From positions 2,894,501-2,958,500 of the forward strand of contig NZ_CP094532.1 in the NCBI RefSeq assembly GCF_022811685.1: a DNA stretch of 64,000 nt. The letters are read 5' to 3'. This document shows positions 40,702 through 49,129 of the stretch, one piece after another. This stretch comes from Chryseobacterium suipulveris. GTDB taxonomy: Bacteria > Bacteroidota > Bacteroidia > Flavobacteriales > Weeksellaceae. Below the pieces are notes generated by a model. It was not told the origin of the DNA. It did no database searches and saw nothing but the letters and a program-made list of their open reading frames with translations. Each line of letters starts with the position of its first letter. Position 1 is the first letter of the stretch. The translations under genes were made by a program, and so were the position numbers.

Positions 40702-40929
40702 ATGAGCACTAAAAGAAACGGTTTATTAGCTTTATTAGGACTTGGAGCACTCGCTTGGTGGAAATACAAAAACTCTACTCCAGAAGAGCAACAAGCAGTA
40801 AAGGATAAACTTAACACCGCAAAAGACAACTTCAACAAATGGGGAAGTGATCTGAAAAACAAAGCAAATGAAGTTGCTTCCCAAGTTCAGAACAAAGTTG
40901 ACGAAGCGAAAACTACAGTTCAGGATTAA
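40702..40929 (+). CDS. small YtxH-like protein
   Basis: A 75-residue protein with a short N-terminal hydrophobic segment (GLLALLGLGALAWWKY) and an amphipathic helical tail (KDKLNTAKDNFNKWGSDLKNKANEVASQVQNKVDEAK). The layout fits YtxH-like membrane-anchored stress proteins, a loosely defined group. A strong terminator follows 44 bp downstream, which supports it as a real gene. Confidence 0.65.
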   Translation: MSTKRNGLLALLGLGALAWWKYKNSTPEEQQAVKDKLNTAKDNFNKWGSDLKNKANEVASQVQNKVDEAKTTVQD

Positions 40930-40972
40930 ATGAATCAGAACTAAAAGTAAATTCACATTCATAACACTAAAG

Positions 40973-41003
40973 AACCGCCGCACCAATTGATGCGGCGGTT
41001 TTT
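40973..41003 (+). terminator. strong intrinsic terminator
   Basis: AACCGCCGCA (40973-40982), 8-nt loop, TGCGGCGGTT (40991-41000), then TTT. A 10-bp GC-rich perfect stem. Confidence 0.88.
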
Positions 41004-41054
41004 GTAAAGTTGCGGTTTGTGTATTTTTACGTGGAATTATTTTATGTGGTCTTC

Positions 41055-41113
41055 AAAATAAACCTAAATTTGATTACCCCATCCCCTAAAGGGAGCAAAT
41101 TTAGGTTTATTTT
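41055..41113. repeat. perfect 18-bp inverted repeat with CCCCTAAAGGG loop
   Basis: Arms AAAATAAACCTAAATTTG (41055-41072) and its exact complement (41096-41113) enclose a 23-nt loop holding TACCCCATCCCCTAAAGGG. It lies between two convergent genes. The loop core CTAAAG also occurs in the small palindromes elsewhere in the window. Confidence 0.75.
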
Positions 41114-41185
41114 CAGGGAATTCTTTTCGATCTCCGAGTTGGTAGTTTTAAAAAAATCCCGGAAAAGAATTTCCAGGGCTTGCAA

Positions 41186-42040
41186 TTATTTCAAGAGCGT
41201 GTTGAAAGTGTCTCCCTGCCGAATATCTCCGGTGTTGTAACCTTTCATGAACCACTCCTTACGCTGAGCAGAACTACCGTGAGTGAATCCTTCCTGATTA
41301 ACGTATCCTTGCGAACGGCTTTGAATATTGTCGTCACCTACTGCTTCCGCTGCAGAAATTGCAGATTCAATATCTCCCGGTTCCAAAATATTTTCTCGGT
41401 TTTGAGTTTGTCTTGCCCAAAGTCCGGCGTAGAAATCCGCCTGAAGTTCGGTCGCTACAGAAACCCTGTTCATTTCCGCTTCAGAATATCTTCCGCTTCT
41501 TCGGAGCTGATCCACTTTCTGTGTCGTTCCTAAAAGCGTTTGTACGTGGTGACCGATTTCGTGTGCCAAAACATAAGCTACAGAAAACTCCGTCACTTTA
41601 GCACCGAATCTTTGCTGCAGTTCACGGAAGAAACTCATGTCCATATAAACGGTTTGGTCAGCAGGACAATAAAACGGCCCCATTGCAGCTTGCGCGGTTC
41701 CGCATCCTGACTGTGTCACTGCTTCAAACATTACTACTTTTGGTGGTCGGTACTGCATTCCGTTGTCCTGGAACACTCTTCCCCAAGTTTTCTCGGTTTC
41801 TGCGGTAACCATTGAAACAAAATCTCTTACCTTCAATTCATCTGGCGTCAAATCGCGTTGCTCTGTTTGTGGCGCGCTATTCATTCCCGAGGAAAGTATT
41901 GCCGAAGGATCGCCGCCAAGGAAGAAAATAATTGCAGCGATGATGAGTGTTCCCAATCCGCCACCAACCAAAAGTCCGCCACCGCCGCCACTTCCGCGTC
42001 GGTCGTCAACATTTTGGCTTCTATCGTTTGTCCATTTCAT
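41186..42040 (-). CDS. neutral zinc metallopeptidase (YpfJ/KPN_02809 family)
   Basis: A 284-residue membrane-anchored protease. The N-terminus has WTNDRSQNVDDRRGSGGGGG, then a membrane span (LGTLIIAAIIFFLGG). The catalytic part shows FCPADQTVYMDMSFF-like residues (here YCPADQTVYMDMSFFREL), the zinc site VLAHEIGHHVQ, and ELQADFYAGLWA. It matches the YpfJ family in order and length. The substrate is unknown. Confidence 0.9.
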   Translation of the reverse strand: MKWTNDRSQNVDDRRGSGGGGGLLVGGGLGTLIIAAIIFFLGGDPSAILSSGMNSAPQTEQRDLTPDELKVRDFVSMVTAETEKTWGRVFQDNGMQYRPPKVVMFEAVTQSGCGTAQAAMGPFYCPADQTVYMDMSFFRELQQRFGAKVTEFSVAYVLAHEIGHHVQTLLGTTQKVDQLRRSGRYSEAEMNRVSVATELQADFYAGLWARQTQNRENILEPGDIESAISAAEAVGDDNIQSRSQGYVNQEGFTHGSSAQRKEWFMKGYNTGDIRQGDTFNTLLK

Positions 42041-42169
42041 AACTTGTCGATTATTTTTTATGGAATTAAAATCAATGTTAAAAGTACGAAAAATCTGAGT
42101 GTATTATTCTACGGTATCAATTTTTGTGCAAAAAGAACTGAAGCGGAAATTAATTTTCGACAATTTAGG

Positions 42170-42202
42170 AAACCTCATAGGTTTTCGAAACCTATGAGGT
42201 TT
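42170..42202. repeat. perfect 15-bp inverted repeat downstream of ribH
   Basis: AAACCTCATAGGTTT (42170-42184), 3-nt loop, AAACCTATGAGGTTT (42188-42202). It is 10 bp past the ribH stop and could end transcription, but it lacks a T-run longer than three on the minus strand. Confidence 0.7.
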
Positions 42203-42212
42203 AGCAAATGAT

Positions 42213-42728
42213 TTAGCTGCCAAAACCGATATGACCTTTCTTCACCGAAAGCTTTCGTTTAAAGTCGATCATTTGTAATGCCGTCGCAGCAGCTTCTACC
42301 CCTTTATTTCCCAAATCTCCTCCACTTCTTGCAATCGACTGTTCTTTATTGTCGTCCGTCAATAGGCAGAAGATCGTGGGAGTATCGGTTAAGATATTGC
42401 AGTCTTTGATTCCCTGCGCAACTGCGGAACACACGTAGTCGAAGTGCGGCGTCTCACCACGGATCACACATCCGATAGAAATTACGGCATCGAACGTTCT
42501 TTCCTTGCAGAGCTGCATGGAAGCATAATTCAGTTCAAATGCTCCGGGAACAGAAAACAGCTGGATATTTTCTTCAAGGACACCTTCTTTCTTCAAAGTT
42601 TCCAAAGCGCCGTCGCGAAGGTTATGAGTTACGAAACCGTTCCATTCTGAAACAACGATACCGATTCTGAAAGAACCGGCATCAGTTAGTTGCAATGGTT
42701 TGTAATCTGAAAGATTTACAGTAGCCAT
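42213..42728 (-). CDS. ribH: 6,7-dimethyl-8-ribityllumazine synthase
   Basis: A 171-residue protein with the lumazine synthase motifs in order: FRIGIVVSEWNGFVTHNL, FSVPGAFELNYAS, SIGCVIRGETPHFDYVCSAVAQGI, and DNKEQSIARSGGDLGNKGVEAA. It joins the ribityl-pyrimidine and the dihydroxybutanone phosphate in riboflavin synthesis. The gene follows the TPR gene after 10 bp. Confidence 0.96.
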   Translation of the reverse strand: MATVNLSDYKPLQLTDAGSFRIGIVVSEWNGFVTHNLRDGALETLKKEGVLEENIQLFSVPGAFELNYASMQLCKERTFDAVISIGCVIRGETPHFDYVCSAVAQGIKDCNILTDTPTIFCLLTDDNKEQSIARSGGDLGNKGVEAAATALQMIDFKRKLSVKKGHIGFGS

Positions 42729-42738
42729 TTTGTATTTT

Positions 42739-43449
42739 TTAATAATATTTTACCATTTCGATGTATGAATCCGACATTCCGTTGTCATAATCCTGGAACT
42801 TTTCGTCAATCGTCGAGAAGTATTTTTTAGCTTCCGCATTTTTCTTCATTGCCAACGCCATAATTCCTGCTTTTCTGGTGAAGTAGTAGGAAGTGTAAGG
42901 ATCGTCTGAAGCGGTAGTCGCTTTGTCTAAAAGTGAAAGTGCGTCGTCGTTTTTGTTGAGATTTGACATACAGTCGGCCATTGCGCCATATTTCAAAGCC
43001 ATCAAGGTTGCATTTTCAGAAGAAAACTTGTCGAGCAAGTCATAAGCTTCCTGATATTTACCCTCCTTGAATTTCAGCAGACCTGCGTTGTAAGCAGAAA
43101 GTTTTCCTACTTTGGTTCCGGAGAAGTTATTGTAAGTTCCCATGAAACCAGGGTTTGCAGCGGTTTTTCCACCAAAAGCAAGTTCATCTTTCCCGTCTGA
43201 AAGATTTTTTTGTGCAGCGAGGTAGCTCATTGTTGCCTCCTCATTTTTTGGTCCCAGATAAAACTGCTGGAAAGCGAAATAACCTAAAACTGCCAATACC
43301 AAAGCTCCGAAAACAGTGATTAATGTTTTCGCGTGTTTTTCAATAAACTGCTCAGTATCGAATGCTGTTTTGTCGAGGTCTCTGAAAACTTCTACCGTTT
43401 CCTTTCCTTCAAGCTCTTTTTTATTTGGTTTTTTGTTGAACTTTGCCAT
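42739..43449 (-). CDS. TPR protein, YfgM-like
   Basis: A 236-residue protein. A charged N-terminus (KFNKKPNKKELEGKETVEVFRDLD) precedes one membrane span (LITVFGALVLAVLGYFAFQQFYL); the remainder is helical, with tetratricopeptide-like units (KEGKYQEAYDLLDKFSSENATLMALKYGAMADCMSNLNKNDDALSLLDKAT). The layout matches YfgM-type periplasmic TPR proteins linked to the Sec translocon. It has a promoter at 43472-43502. Confidence 0.8.
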   Translation of the reverse strand: MAKFNKKPNKKELEGKETVEVFRDLDKTAFDTEQFIEKHAKTLITVFGALVLAVLGYFAFQQFYLGPKNEEATMSYLAAQKNLSDGKDELAFGGKTAANPGFMGTYNNFSGTKVGKLSAYNAGLLKFKEGKYQEAYDLLDKFSSENATLMALKYGAMADCMSNLNKNDDALSLLDKATTASDDPYTSYYFTRKAGIMALAMKKNAEAKKYFSTIDEKFQDYDNGMSDSYIEMVKYY

Positions 43450-43471
43450 AATCTCTATAAAAAATTGAGTG

Positions 43472-43502
43472 CAAATTTAACTGTTTTTGAGCGATATACA
43501 AA
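43472..43502 (-). promoter_or_regulatory. promoter of the TPR-ribH transcript
   Basis: -33 TTTG (43499-43502), 19 bp, -7 TAAATTTG (43472-43479) on the minus strand; ends 22 bp before the ATG. Confidence 0.72.
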
Positions 43503-43557
43503 ATATTGTTTGAATAAAACAATTTTGGTTTTTTGATCAGTAGTTTTGACCTTAATC

Positions 43558-44094
43558 TCAATATTCCAGAATCTGGTGGATTTCAGCGTCGAACTGTTTC
43601 AGCCGGTCTGTTCCGCACAGATCTTTCAAGCCGATCAGGAAGCTGAACTGGGTAACTTTTCCGCCCTGCTTTTCAACGAGTTTTGCGGCGGCTTCCGTAG
43701 TTCCGCCAGTTGCGAGTAAGTCGTCGTGGATCAGCACCCTCTCGCCGGGTTGGAGTTGACCGGTTCTCATTTCAATTTCTGCAGAACCATATTCCAAATC
43801 ATATTTCTGACCTACAAATGGCGGCGGAAGTTTGCCTTTTTTTCTGATGAGGATGAATGGCACTTCGAGTGCGACTGCGATGGCGATCCCGAAAAGGTAA
43901 CCTCTGCTTTCGATTCCGCAAACTGCGTCGATCTTTCCGCGGCTGAAATTGGCTAAATCTTCAATGACTTCCTCGTACAGTTTAGGATTCAGAAATATCG
44001 GTGTGATGTCTTTAAACTGAATTCCAGGTTTTGGAAAATCAGGGATATTCTCGATGGTGCTTTCTAATTTCTTGATAAGTTCCGGATTGGTCAT
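43558..44094 (-). CDS. apt: adenine phosphoribosyltransferase
   Basis: A 178-residue type I phosphoribosyltransferase: IENIPDFPKPGIQFKDITP, GIESRGYLFG, LIRKKGKLPPP, and the PRPP-binding loop VLIHDDLLATGGTTEAA. It salvages adenine to AMP. ATG 44094 is chosen because the family starts near it; the longer frame overlaps the upstream lipoprotein gene, whose stop lies one base before this start. Confidence 0.96.
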   Translation of the reverse strand: MTNPELIKKLESTIENIPDFPKPGIQFKDITPIFLNPKLYEEVIEDLANFSRGKIDAVCGIESRGYLFGIAIAVALEVPFILIRKKGKLPPPFVGQKYDLEYGSAEIEMRTGQLQPGERVLIHDDLLATGGTTEAAAKLVEKQGGKVTQFSFLIGLKDLCGTDRLKQFDAEIHQILEY

Positions 44095-44095
44095 T

Positions 44096-45274
44096 TTAAT
44101 TGATTTTATAGCTGGAGATTTTCCACTCTCCATTCACATTTTTCAAACCGAAAGTTACCTGCAAAGCGGTGGTTTTCCCTTCCTTGTCAGTAACATCGTA
44201 GGTTGCGTTTACACTCGCTGCATTGGCAGAAGAACTGTTGGTTGAGACATTCTTAACGCTGATGTTCTTCACCCCGCCAAAACCAGAAGTTGGATTGGAA
44301 AAGGTTTCGTAAGAACCCCAGTTCGGATTGTCGGAAGTGTCATAAGCTGCTTTGAAGTTCTGCGAACCAAGATTGTTCAGGAATTTCGTAACGCTGCTTT
44401 TTGGATCACCGATTGGTTTTGTGGTACCCGTTGTTCCACCGGTTCCTCCATTTTCTGCTGGATTGGACAAATCTGGCGAAGCAAGGTCGTCATCAATCGC
44501 AGTCGGGTTTGCCGGATTGAGTTCCGGATCTCCTGCAGGCATCAGCAAAGCTTTTGGATTTACATCAACACCCACTTTCGACATCTTGAAGGTCTTCTTC
44601 GTGGTTTTCACCGAAACGGTAATGTCAATTTTGTTGTCGATGATTTTCTGCGCTGGAAGCGAAGCAAATCTCAGGTTAAAGCCCTTGAAATTATTGTCCT
44701 GCATCAAATTTTTGGAAGTGAAGATTCTATTTCCACCACTCGAAACCTCCATTACTGTCTCTAAGGCAGATCCGCTGAACGCGACATTTTTTCCGGAATT
44801 GTCAACAAGCCGCGGAAGCACTTTCACAGATTGCGCTCCCAAAATATTGTCTGTCGCAACTGGTTCCACGAGAATGTCTAATGAACTTGCCGTAATATCG
44901 TTCGGATCGGATTCTTTTGCGCCCTCGTTTCCGAAGATATTCATCTCGCCCAAAGAAGGCGGACCTTTACTCGACCAATCGATACCGTTCTTTTGTGCGA
45001 CCTGGTCTGCAAGCGATAGAATTCCCGGAACCTTCATTCCGTTGATGAGTTTTCCTAACGCATTAATCTCGTTCACATCACCTTCCGCATCGACGCCGAA
45101 GGTTTTCAGGATGTATAGCGCCTCGTTAAACTTCACCTGCTGAAGGGTGTTTAAGCTTGTCGCCATATCATTAATACTCGACTGGAACGCCTTCGGATTG
45201 GTTGCGTCAACTTTATCTTTCTTACAGCTTACGAGAAACAAGCCGAAAAGCAACAGCAAAAGAACTTTTTTCAT
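44096..45274 (-). CDS. hypothetical lipoprotein with C-terminal NTF2-like region
   Basis: A 392-residue lipoprotein (signal LLLFGLFLVSCKK). The N-terminal part resembles a DUF6694-type segment (FQSSINDMATSLNTLQQVKFNEALYILKTFG). The middle is beta-rich, followed by a low-complexity Gly/Thr/Pro linker (GGTGGTTGTTKPIGD). The C-terminus (VTKFLNNLGSQNFKAAYDTSDNPNWGSYETF..VNGEWKISSYKIN) looks like an NTF2/DUF4878 fold. The function is unknown. It overlaps no gene but sits one base before apt, suggesting co-transcription. Confidence 0.72.
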   Translation of the reverse strand: MKKVLLLLLFGLFLVSCKKDKVDATNPKAFQSSINDMATSLNTLQQVKFNEALYILKTFGVDAEGDVNEINALGKLINGMKVPGILSLADQVAQKNGIDWSSKGPPSLGEMNIFGNEGAKESDPNDITASSLDILVEPVATDNILGAQSVKVLPRLVDNSGKNVAFSGSALETVMEVSSGGNRIFTSKNLMQDNNFKGFNLRFASLPAQKIIDNKIDITVSVKTTKKTFKMSKVGVDVNPKALLMPAGDPELNPANPTAIDDDLASPDLSNPAENGGTGGTTGTTKPIGDPKSSVTKFLNNLGSQNFKAAYDTSDNPNWGSYETFSNPTSGFGGVKNISVKNVSTNSSSANAASVNATYDVTDKEGKTTALQVTFGLKNVNGEWKISSYKIN

Positions 45275-45300
45275 TGCATTGAGGTTTTCACAAATTTATA

Positions 45301-45323
45301 AAAAATCCCGACATAAAGCCGGG
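45301..45323 (-). terminator. terminator after the pseudogene
   Basis: On the minus strand CCCGGC, TTTAT, GTCGGG (one mismatch) followed by ATTTTTTA. It lies between the pseudogene and the lipoprotein gene. Confidence 0.6.
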
Positions 45324-45331
45324 TAAATTTT

Positions 45332-46352
45332 CTAATCGGAAGTTTTGTTTATAACCTCTTTCAAATCGTTTTTGAAGAAATTCTGAAATACTTTCTGCAA
45401 ATTGGGGAAGCCTTCGTTCTGCCAGAATTTAGTTCGGTAAGAACTGTTGGCTGTTCTAAATTTCACTTCCGGAATTTTGTCACTTTCAGCATATTCAATT
45501 TCCGTCGGATAAAAATTTCTCTGGATGATGAGCTGGTTGAAGTTGGTTTCGGATTTGTGCTTTAATTTTAGCTCCTGTTATCGGAATATTCAACCAAATC
45601 ACGATACAGTTTTCGCGAGTCTTTATCAAATGCAAAGTCGAGCGCGGTGTTGGAGTCGAAAAAACGGTAACCAAAAAGTGAAAACTCCTTGTCTTGAAGC
45701 AGCTTCTTTCTCACTTCCATCACATCTTTGCCGGCTGCCGAAACTTCTTTAACAACTGCATTCTTGTCATTTCTGAATTCCTCCATATTTACAACGCTCT
45801 TCATATCCGGAATTTCCAGAAAAAATTTATAGTCCCAATCCGAAGTGTTTTTTCCGCTTTCACCGGGATTAACCAAATCGAAGACCCTGTATTCCTGAAC
45901 TTTTCTTGACTTCAGAGTCTTGGTTTTATTATCGAAAATGAATGTCACAATTCCGTCCGTGTACGAATTCAACTTATTGTTGACAAAAACATAGGAATTG
46001 AAATTTCCTTTCAAAATAAGATATTTTACTTTCGCATTATTCTTAATCACAACAGGTTCTACCTCTACAATTTTCTCACGGAGTCTGATCACGTTCTGGT
46101 CAAGATCACCACTTCTGAGTTTTCCAATAATGAAATTGTCGTAAACCAAGTCGTATTCAGGTTGCATGGATTCAGAGACGATTTTTCAATAGTTCCGTCA
46201 TTACTCGAAGTGGTCACCAAATCGCCATCGATGTTAAAAACCATCACCTTTGGAAGCGGCATTCCTGAATTTTCAGAAATGAACGTAATATTTTGAGCAA
46301 ATCCGAAAATAAAACTCACCGAGATTAATAAGAGGGAAATCAGTTTTTTTAT
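45332..46352 (-). pseudogene. exported protein of about 340 residues, broken by three lesions
   Basis: Read on the minus strand, the frame opens with a signal peptide (KKLISLLLISVSFIFGFAQ) preceded by ATA where ATG is expected (46350-46352). It continues as NITFISENSGMPLPKVMVFN up to TIEK, then shifts frame at a run of five A (46182-46186) into IVSESMQPEYDLVYDNF. It runs to EYSDNR and shifts again near 45575, where ELKLKHKSETNFNQL continues in the other frame to a TAG at 45332. Each shift is a one-base deletion. The opening looks like a carboxypeptidase-regulatory-like beta domain. Three independent lesions argue for a true pseudogene. Confidence 0.78.
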
Positions 46353-46417
46353 GGTTAATGCAAGAGTCTGGATAAAATTTATTTAAAAAAATATATCGGA
46401 AATTTTCTTTACCCCAA

Positions 46418-46427
46418 CCCTAAAGGG
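46418..46427. repeat. CTAAAG-core palindrome in AT-rich inverted element
   Basis: CCC, loop TAAA, GGG within TACCCCAACCCTAAAGGGCGG, flanked on both sides by AAATTTTC / GAAAATTT. It resembles the element at 41055-41113. Confidence 0.5.
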
Positions 46428-46464
46428 CGGAAAATTTTCTTCAAAATAAGACAGATTCTAAGTT

Positions 46465-46497
46465 AAAAAAAATTCCGGCTAAAAAATTAACCGGAAT
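46465..46497 (-). terminator. intrinsic terminator of the act operon
   Basis: ATTCCGG (46472-46478) pairs with CCGGAAT (46491-46497); on the minus strand it is followed by seven or more T. It lies 23 bp past the actF stop. Confidence 0.85.
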
Positions 46498-46520
46498 GAT
46501 GTTATTGAGAAATCTATCCA

Positions 46521-47852
46521 TTAGAACGGATATTCATAAATCTCAGATTCTTTCAGGAATGGGTTTCCTGTCGGGATGAGTTTAAGCTTAGAAAGTGCCG
46601 TCATCACGACGAAAACGAACAATCCTACAAACAGTAATACTGCTCCAAGATTCAATAGAAGAACTTCTGGAGTTTTCCAGTAAGGTCCAACTGTTCCCGG
46701 CATCACCATATTGAAGTAGTTCATAAACTGACCGCAAACTACGATTACCGCCATGGTAGTCACCACCTTGTAATTTCTCTTGATGCTCGAACTTACCAAT
46801 ACCAATAATGGAAGCAAGAAAACGAAAATCATCACTGGAAGGAAAGTTTCTCTGTAGTATTCGAATCTTCCGAAGAAGTAGTTAACCTCTTCAGGAATGT
46901 TTGCGTACCAGTACAACATGAACTGAGCGAACCAGGTATAAGTCCAAAGCATGCTCGTTGCAAAAAGGAATACTCCCAAATCGTGCAGATGGTTGTCATT
47001 AAACTGTGGAAGGAAACCATTTTTCTTAAGGTAAACACTGATCAAAATGATTACCGCGATCGATGACGCCAAAGCACTTACCATCGCATACCAAATATAC
47101 ATTGTGGAATACCAGTGCGGATCAATCGACATCAACCAATCCCATGCCCAAAGTGCAGAAGCGAATCCGAAGAATACAATGTAGCCAACGCTCCAGCTGT
47201 AATAGCTTGCGTAAACTTTTCTGCTCTTGGTTTCATCAACTTTTTTGGAAAGAGACTTCAGCTTCCATGCAAAAAATGTTGCACCCACTACATAAAGAAC
47301 TGTTCTGAATACGTAGAAAGGGATATTGAGGAAGATTTTCTTTTCGTAAAGAATTGGGTCAAAATGTGCATCTCCAGGAGTGGTCAACGATGGATCCATC
47401 CAGTGGAAAAGATGCCCGAAATGCATTGCATTCAGGATGGTTAAAATAATCAACGCTCCTCCTGCCCACGGAATGAATGACGCGATTGCCTCCATTACTC
47501 TCAGGATAATGATTGGCCAACCTGCGTGAGCAGCATTTTGGATACTGTAGAAAAACAGTGCACAGCAGCTCAATGCGAACAAGAATACCGCAATGGTGTG
47601 TACTGCTGCAAGCGGTTGGTTGTGAACCTGCATCGTTGCATGATCCAAATGTGCTTGATGATCTTGCGGACCTACCATTTCACTGGAATGCGTAGGTGCG
47701 GTAATTCCACCGGAATGTGCCGCCTCCATCATATGTTCAATTCTTGCATCATCAATACCATGATTCATGAAGTAACCAGCTCCAAAAAGTATTAATCCCA
47801 GAACGATGAATATGATTGAATATAATCTTAATTTTGGTGAAAAACTATACAT
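46521..47852 (-). CDS. actF: alternative complex III subunit ActF (quinol:cytochrome c oxidoreductase membrane subunit)
   Basis: A 443-residue integral membrane protein with ten hydrophobic segments, related to ActC/NrfD. Characteristic parts are GHLFHWMDP, LWAWDWLMSIDPHWYSTMYIWYAMVSAL and LLFVGLFVFVVMTALSKLKLIPTGNPFLKESE. ActF helps form the quinol-oxidising membrane part of alternative complex III, which replaces cytochrome bc1 in Bacteroidota. Last of the six act genes and followed by a strong terminator. Confidence 0.92.
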   Translation of the reverse strand: MYSFSPKLRLYSIIFIVLGLILFGAGYFMNHGIDDARIEHMMEAAHSGGITAPTHSSEMVGPQDHQAHLDHATMQVHNQPLAAVHTIAVFLFALSCCALFFYSIQNAAHAGWPIIILRVMEAIASFIPWAGGALIILTILNAMHFGHLFHWMDPSLTTPGDAHFDPILYEKKIFLNIPFYVFRTVLYVVGATFFAWKLKSLSKKVDETKSRKVYASYYSWSVGYIVFFGFASALWAWDWLMSIDPHWYSTMYIWYAMVSALASSIAVIILISVYLKKNGFLPQFNDNHLHDLGVFLFATSMLWTYTWFAQFMLYWYANIPEEVNYFFGRFEYYRETFLPVMIFVFLLPLLVLVSSSIKRNYKVVTTMAVIVVCGQFMNYFNMVMPGTVGPYWKTPEVLLLNLGAVLLFVGLFVFVVMTALSKLKLIPTGNPFLKESEIYEYPF

Positions 47853-47865
47853 TTCTTAATTCTTT

Positions 47866-48603
47866 TTATTTTTTAGGACTGGTTGTTACACTTGCTGCGG
47901 CAGCATCTGCAGGAGCAGGAGCGGCTGTCGCAGGATCCGGTGTGGTTGCAGTGGCTGTTGCAGGCGCTGCAGGAGCCGGATTAATTCCTCCTTTAAATTC
48001 ATTCATCACATACATTGCAACTCTCCATCTGTCACCTGGTTTCAGTTGACCTGCAAATGAGCCCATCGCGTTTCTACCATTGGTCAAAACATAATGTACT
48101 GAACCAACCGTGATCTGACGGTCTTTATAGTTTGGTACTCCGGAATAGGCACCGCTCGCTACAATCGATCCCTGTCCGTCGCCACCAGTTCCGTGACATG
48201 CTGCACAGGTTTTGTTGTAAAGGTCTTTGCCTCTTTCAAGATCTTTCTGCTGATTTGCCGGATCAAGTGGTGAAGCGGTCACCAATTTTGATGCGTCATA
48301 TCCTGCATTATACTGATCCATTGTCATCGCTGTATTTGCAGCTTCGTCGGCAACTCCTTCTTTGTTTTGCGCAACAGTTCCGTTTACAGGACCTAATCCA
48401 GTCGCTCCGTTTTGTTTTACGAAAGCAGGGATTTCGTTCTCATGTTTTGAGTAAGCGTCTTCTGCTTTAGCCAAAGGATCGTATGCTACCGGGAAATACA
48501 TGTCGGGGAAATATACCAAAGGTGGGTTCTGCTTGCTGCAAGAACTCAATGAAATTGCTGCAAAACCTAAGATAGCTGTAATTTTTAAAATATTCTTTGT
48601 CAT
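47866..48603 (-). CDS. actE: alternative complex III subunit ActE (mono-haem cytochrome c lipoprotein)
   Basis: A 245-residue cytochrome c. ATG 48603 gives a lipoprotein signal (ILGFAAISLSSC). PLVYFPDMYFPVAYDP and the YSKHENEIPAF region precede one haem motif CAACHG, then GGDGQGSIV and MGSFAGQLKPGDRWRVAMYVM. The C-terminus is Pro/Ala/Thr-rich low complexity. ActE passes electrons to the terminal oxidase. An ATG at 48615 would overlap the actD stop. Confidence 0.92.
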   Translation of the reverse strand: MTKNILKITAILGFAAISLSSCSKQNPPLVYFPDMYFPVAYDPLAKAEDAYSKHENEIPAFVKQNGATGLGPVNGTVAQNKEGVADEAANTAMTMDQYNAGYDASKLVTASPLDPANQQKDLERGKDLYNKTCAACHGTGGDGQGSIVASGAYSGVPNYKDRQITVGSVHYVLTNGRNAMGSFAGQLKPGDRWRVAMYVMNEFKGGINPAPAAPATATATTPDPATAAPAPADAAAASVTTSPKK

Positions 48604-48607
48604 TGTA

Positions 48608-49129
48608 TTAAGCATCTTTTACAGTTATTTCTTCTACATTAGTATCAATCAGGATTTGTTTCACTGCGTCCACATTGTCGGTTACAAATTCCATCATAAA
48701 TTTGTCATCGGTAGTTCTTGGGTCCGGGTTTTGTGGTGGACAACCAGGATACATCTTATTTCTTACCAGGAAGGTAAGCGACATCATGTGTGCTGCACAG
48801 AAAACCATCAATTCAAACATCGGAACCACAAATGCAAGCATGTTTTCGCCCCAGGTGAATGCGGGTTTACCACCGATATTTTGTGGCCAGTCGTGATTCA
48901 TGGTGTACCAAGTCACCAAGATTCCTATCGTTACTCCATATACTGCATAAATAAAGGCAGCGTCGGAGATTCTTGTCTTTCTTAAACCTAAAGCTTTGTC
49001 AAGACCGTGCACTGGGAAAGGCGTGTAAACTTCCGCAATCTTGATTCCCTTGTCGTTGCACGCATGAACGCCGTTCAGTAAGTCATCGTCGTCGGCATAG
49101 ATACCGTATATTCTTTTAGTGGTGCTCAT
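48608..49129 (-). CDS. actD: alternative complex III subunit ActD (DUF3341)
   Basis: A 173-residue DUF3341 protein: IYGIYADDDDLLNGVHA, KIAEVYTPFPVHGLDKALGL, RISDAAFIYAVYGVTIGILVTWY (membrane), and MMSLTFLVRNKMYPGCPPQNPDPRTTDD. ActD is a small membrane subunit with no known cofactor. ATG 49129 is used; it overlaps the end of actC by 14 bp, as usual in act operons. Confidence 0.92.
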   Translation of the reverse strand: MSTTKRIYGIYADDDDLLNGVHACNDKGIKIAEVYTPFPVHGLDKALGLRKTRISDAAFIYAVYGVTIGILVTWYTMNHDWPQNIGGKPAFTWGENMLAFVVPMFELMVFCAAHMMSLTFLVRNKMYPGCPPQNPDPRTTDDKFMMEFVTDNVDAVKQILIDTNVEEITVKDA

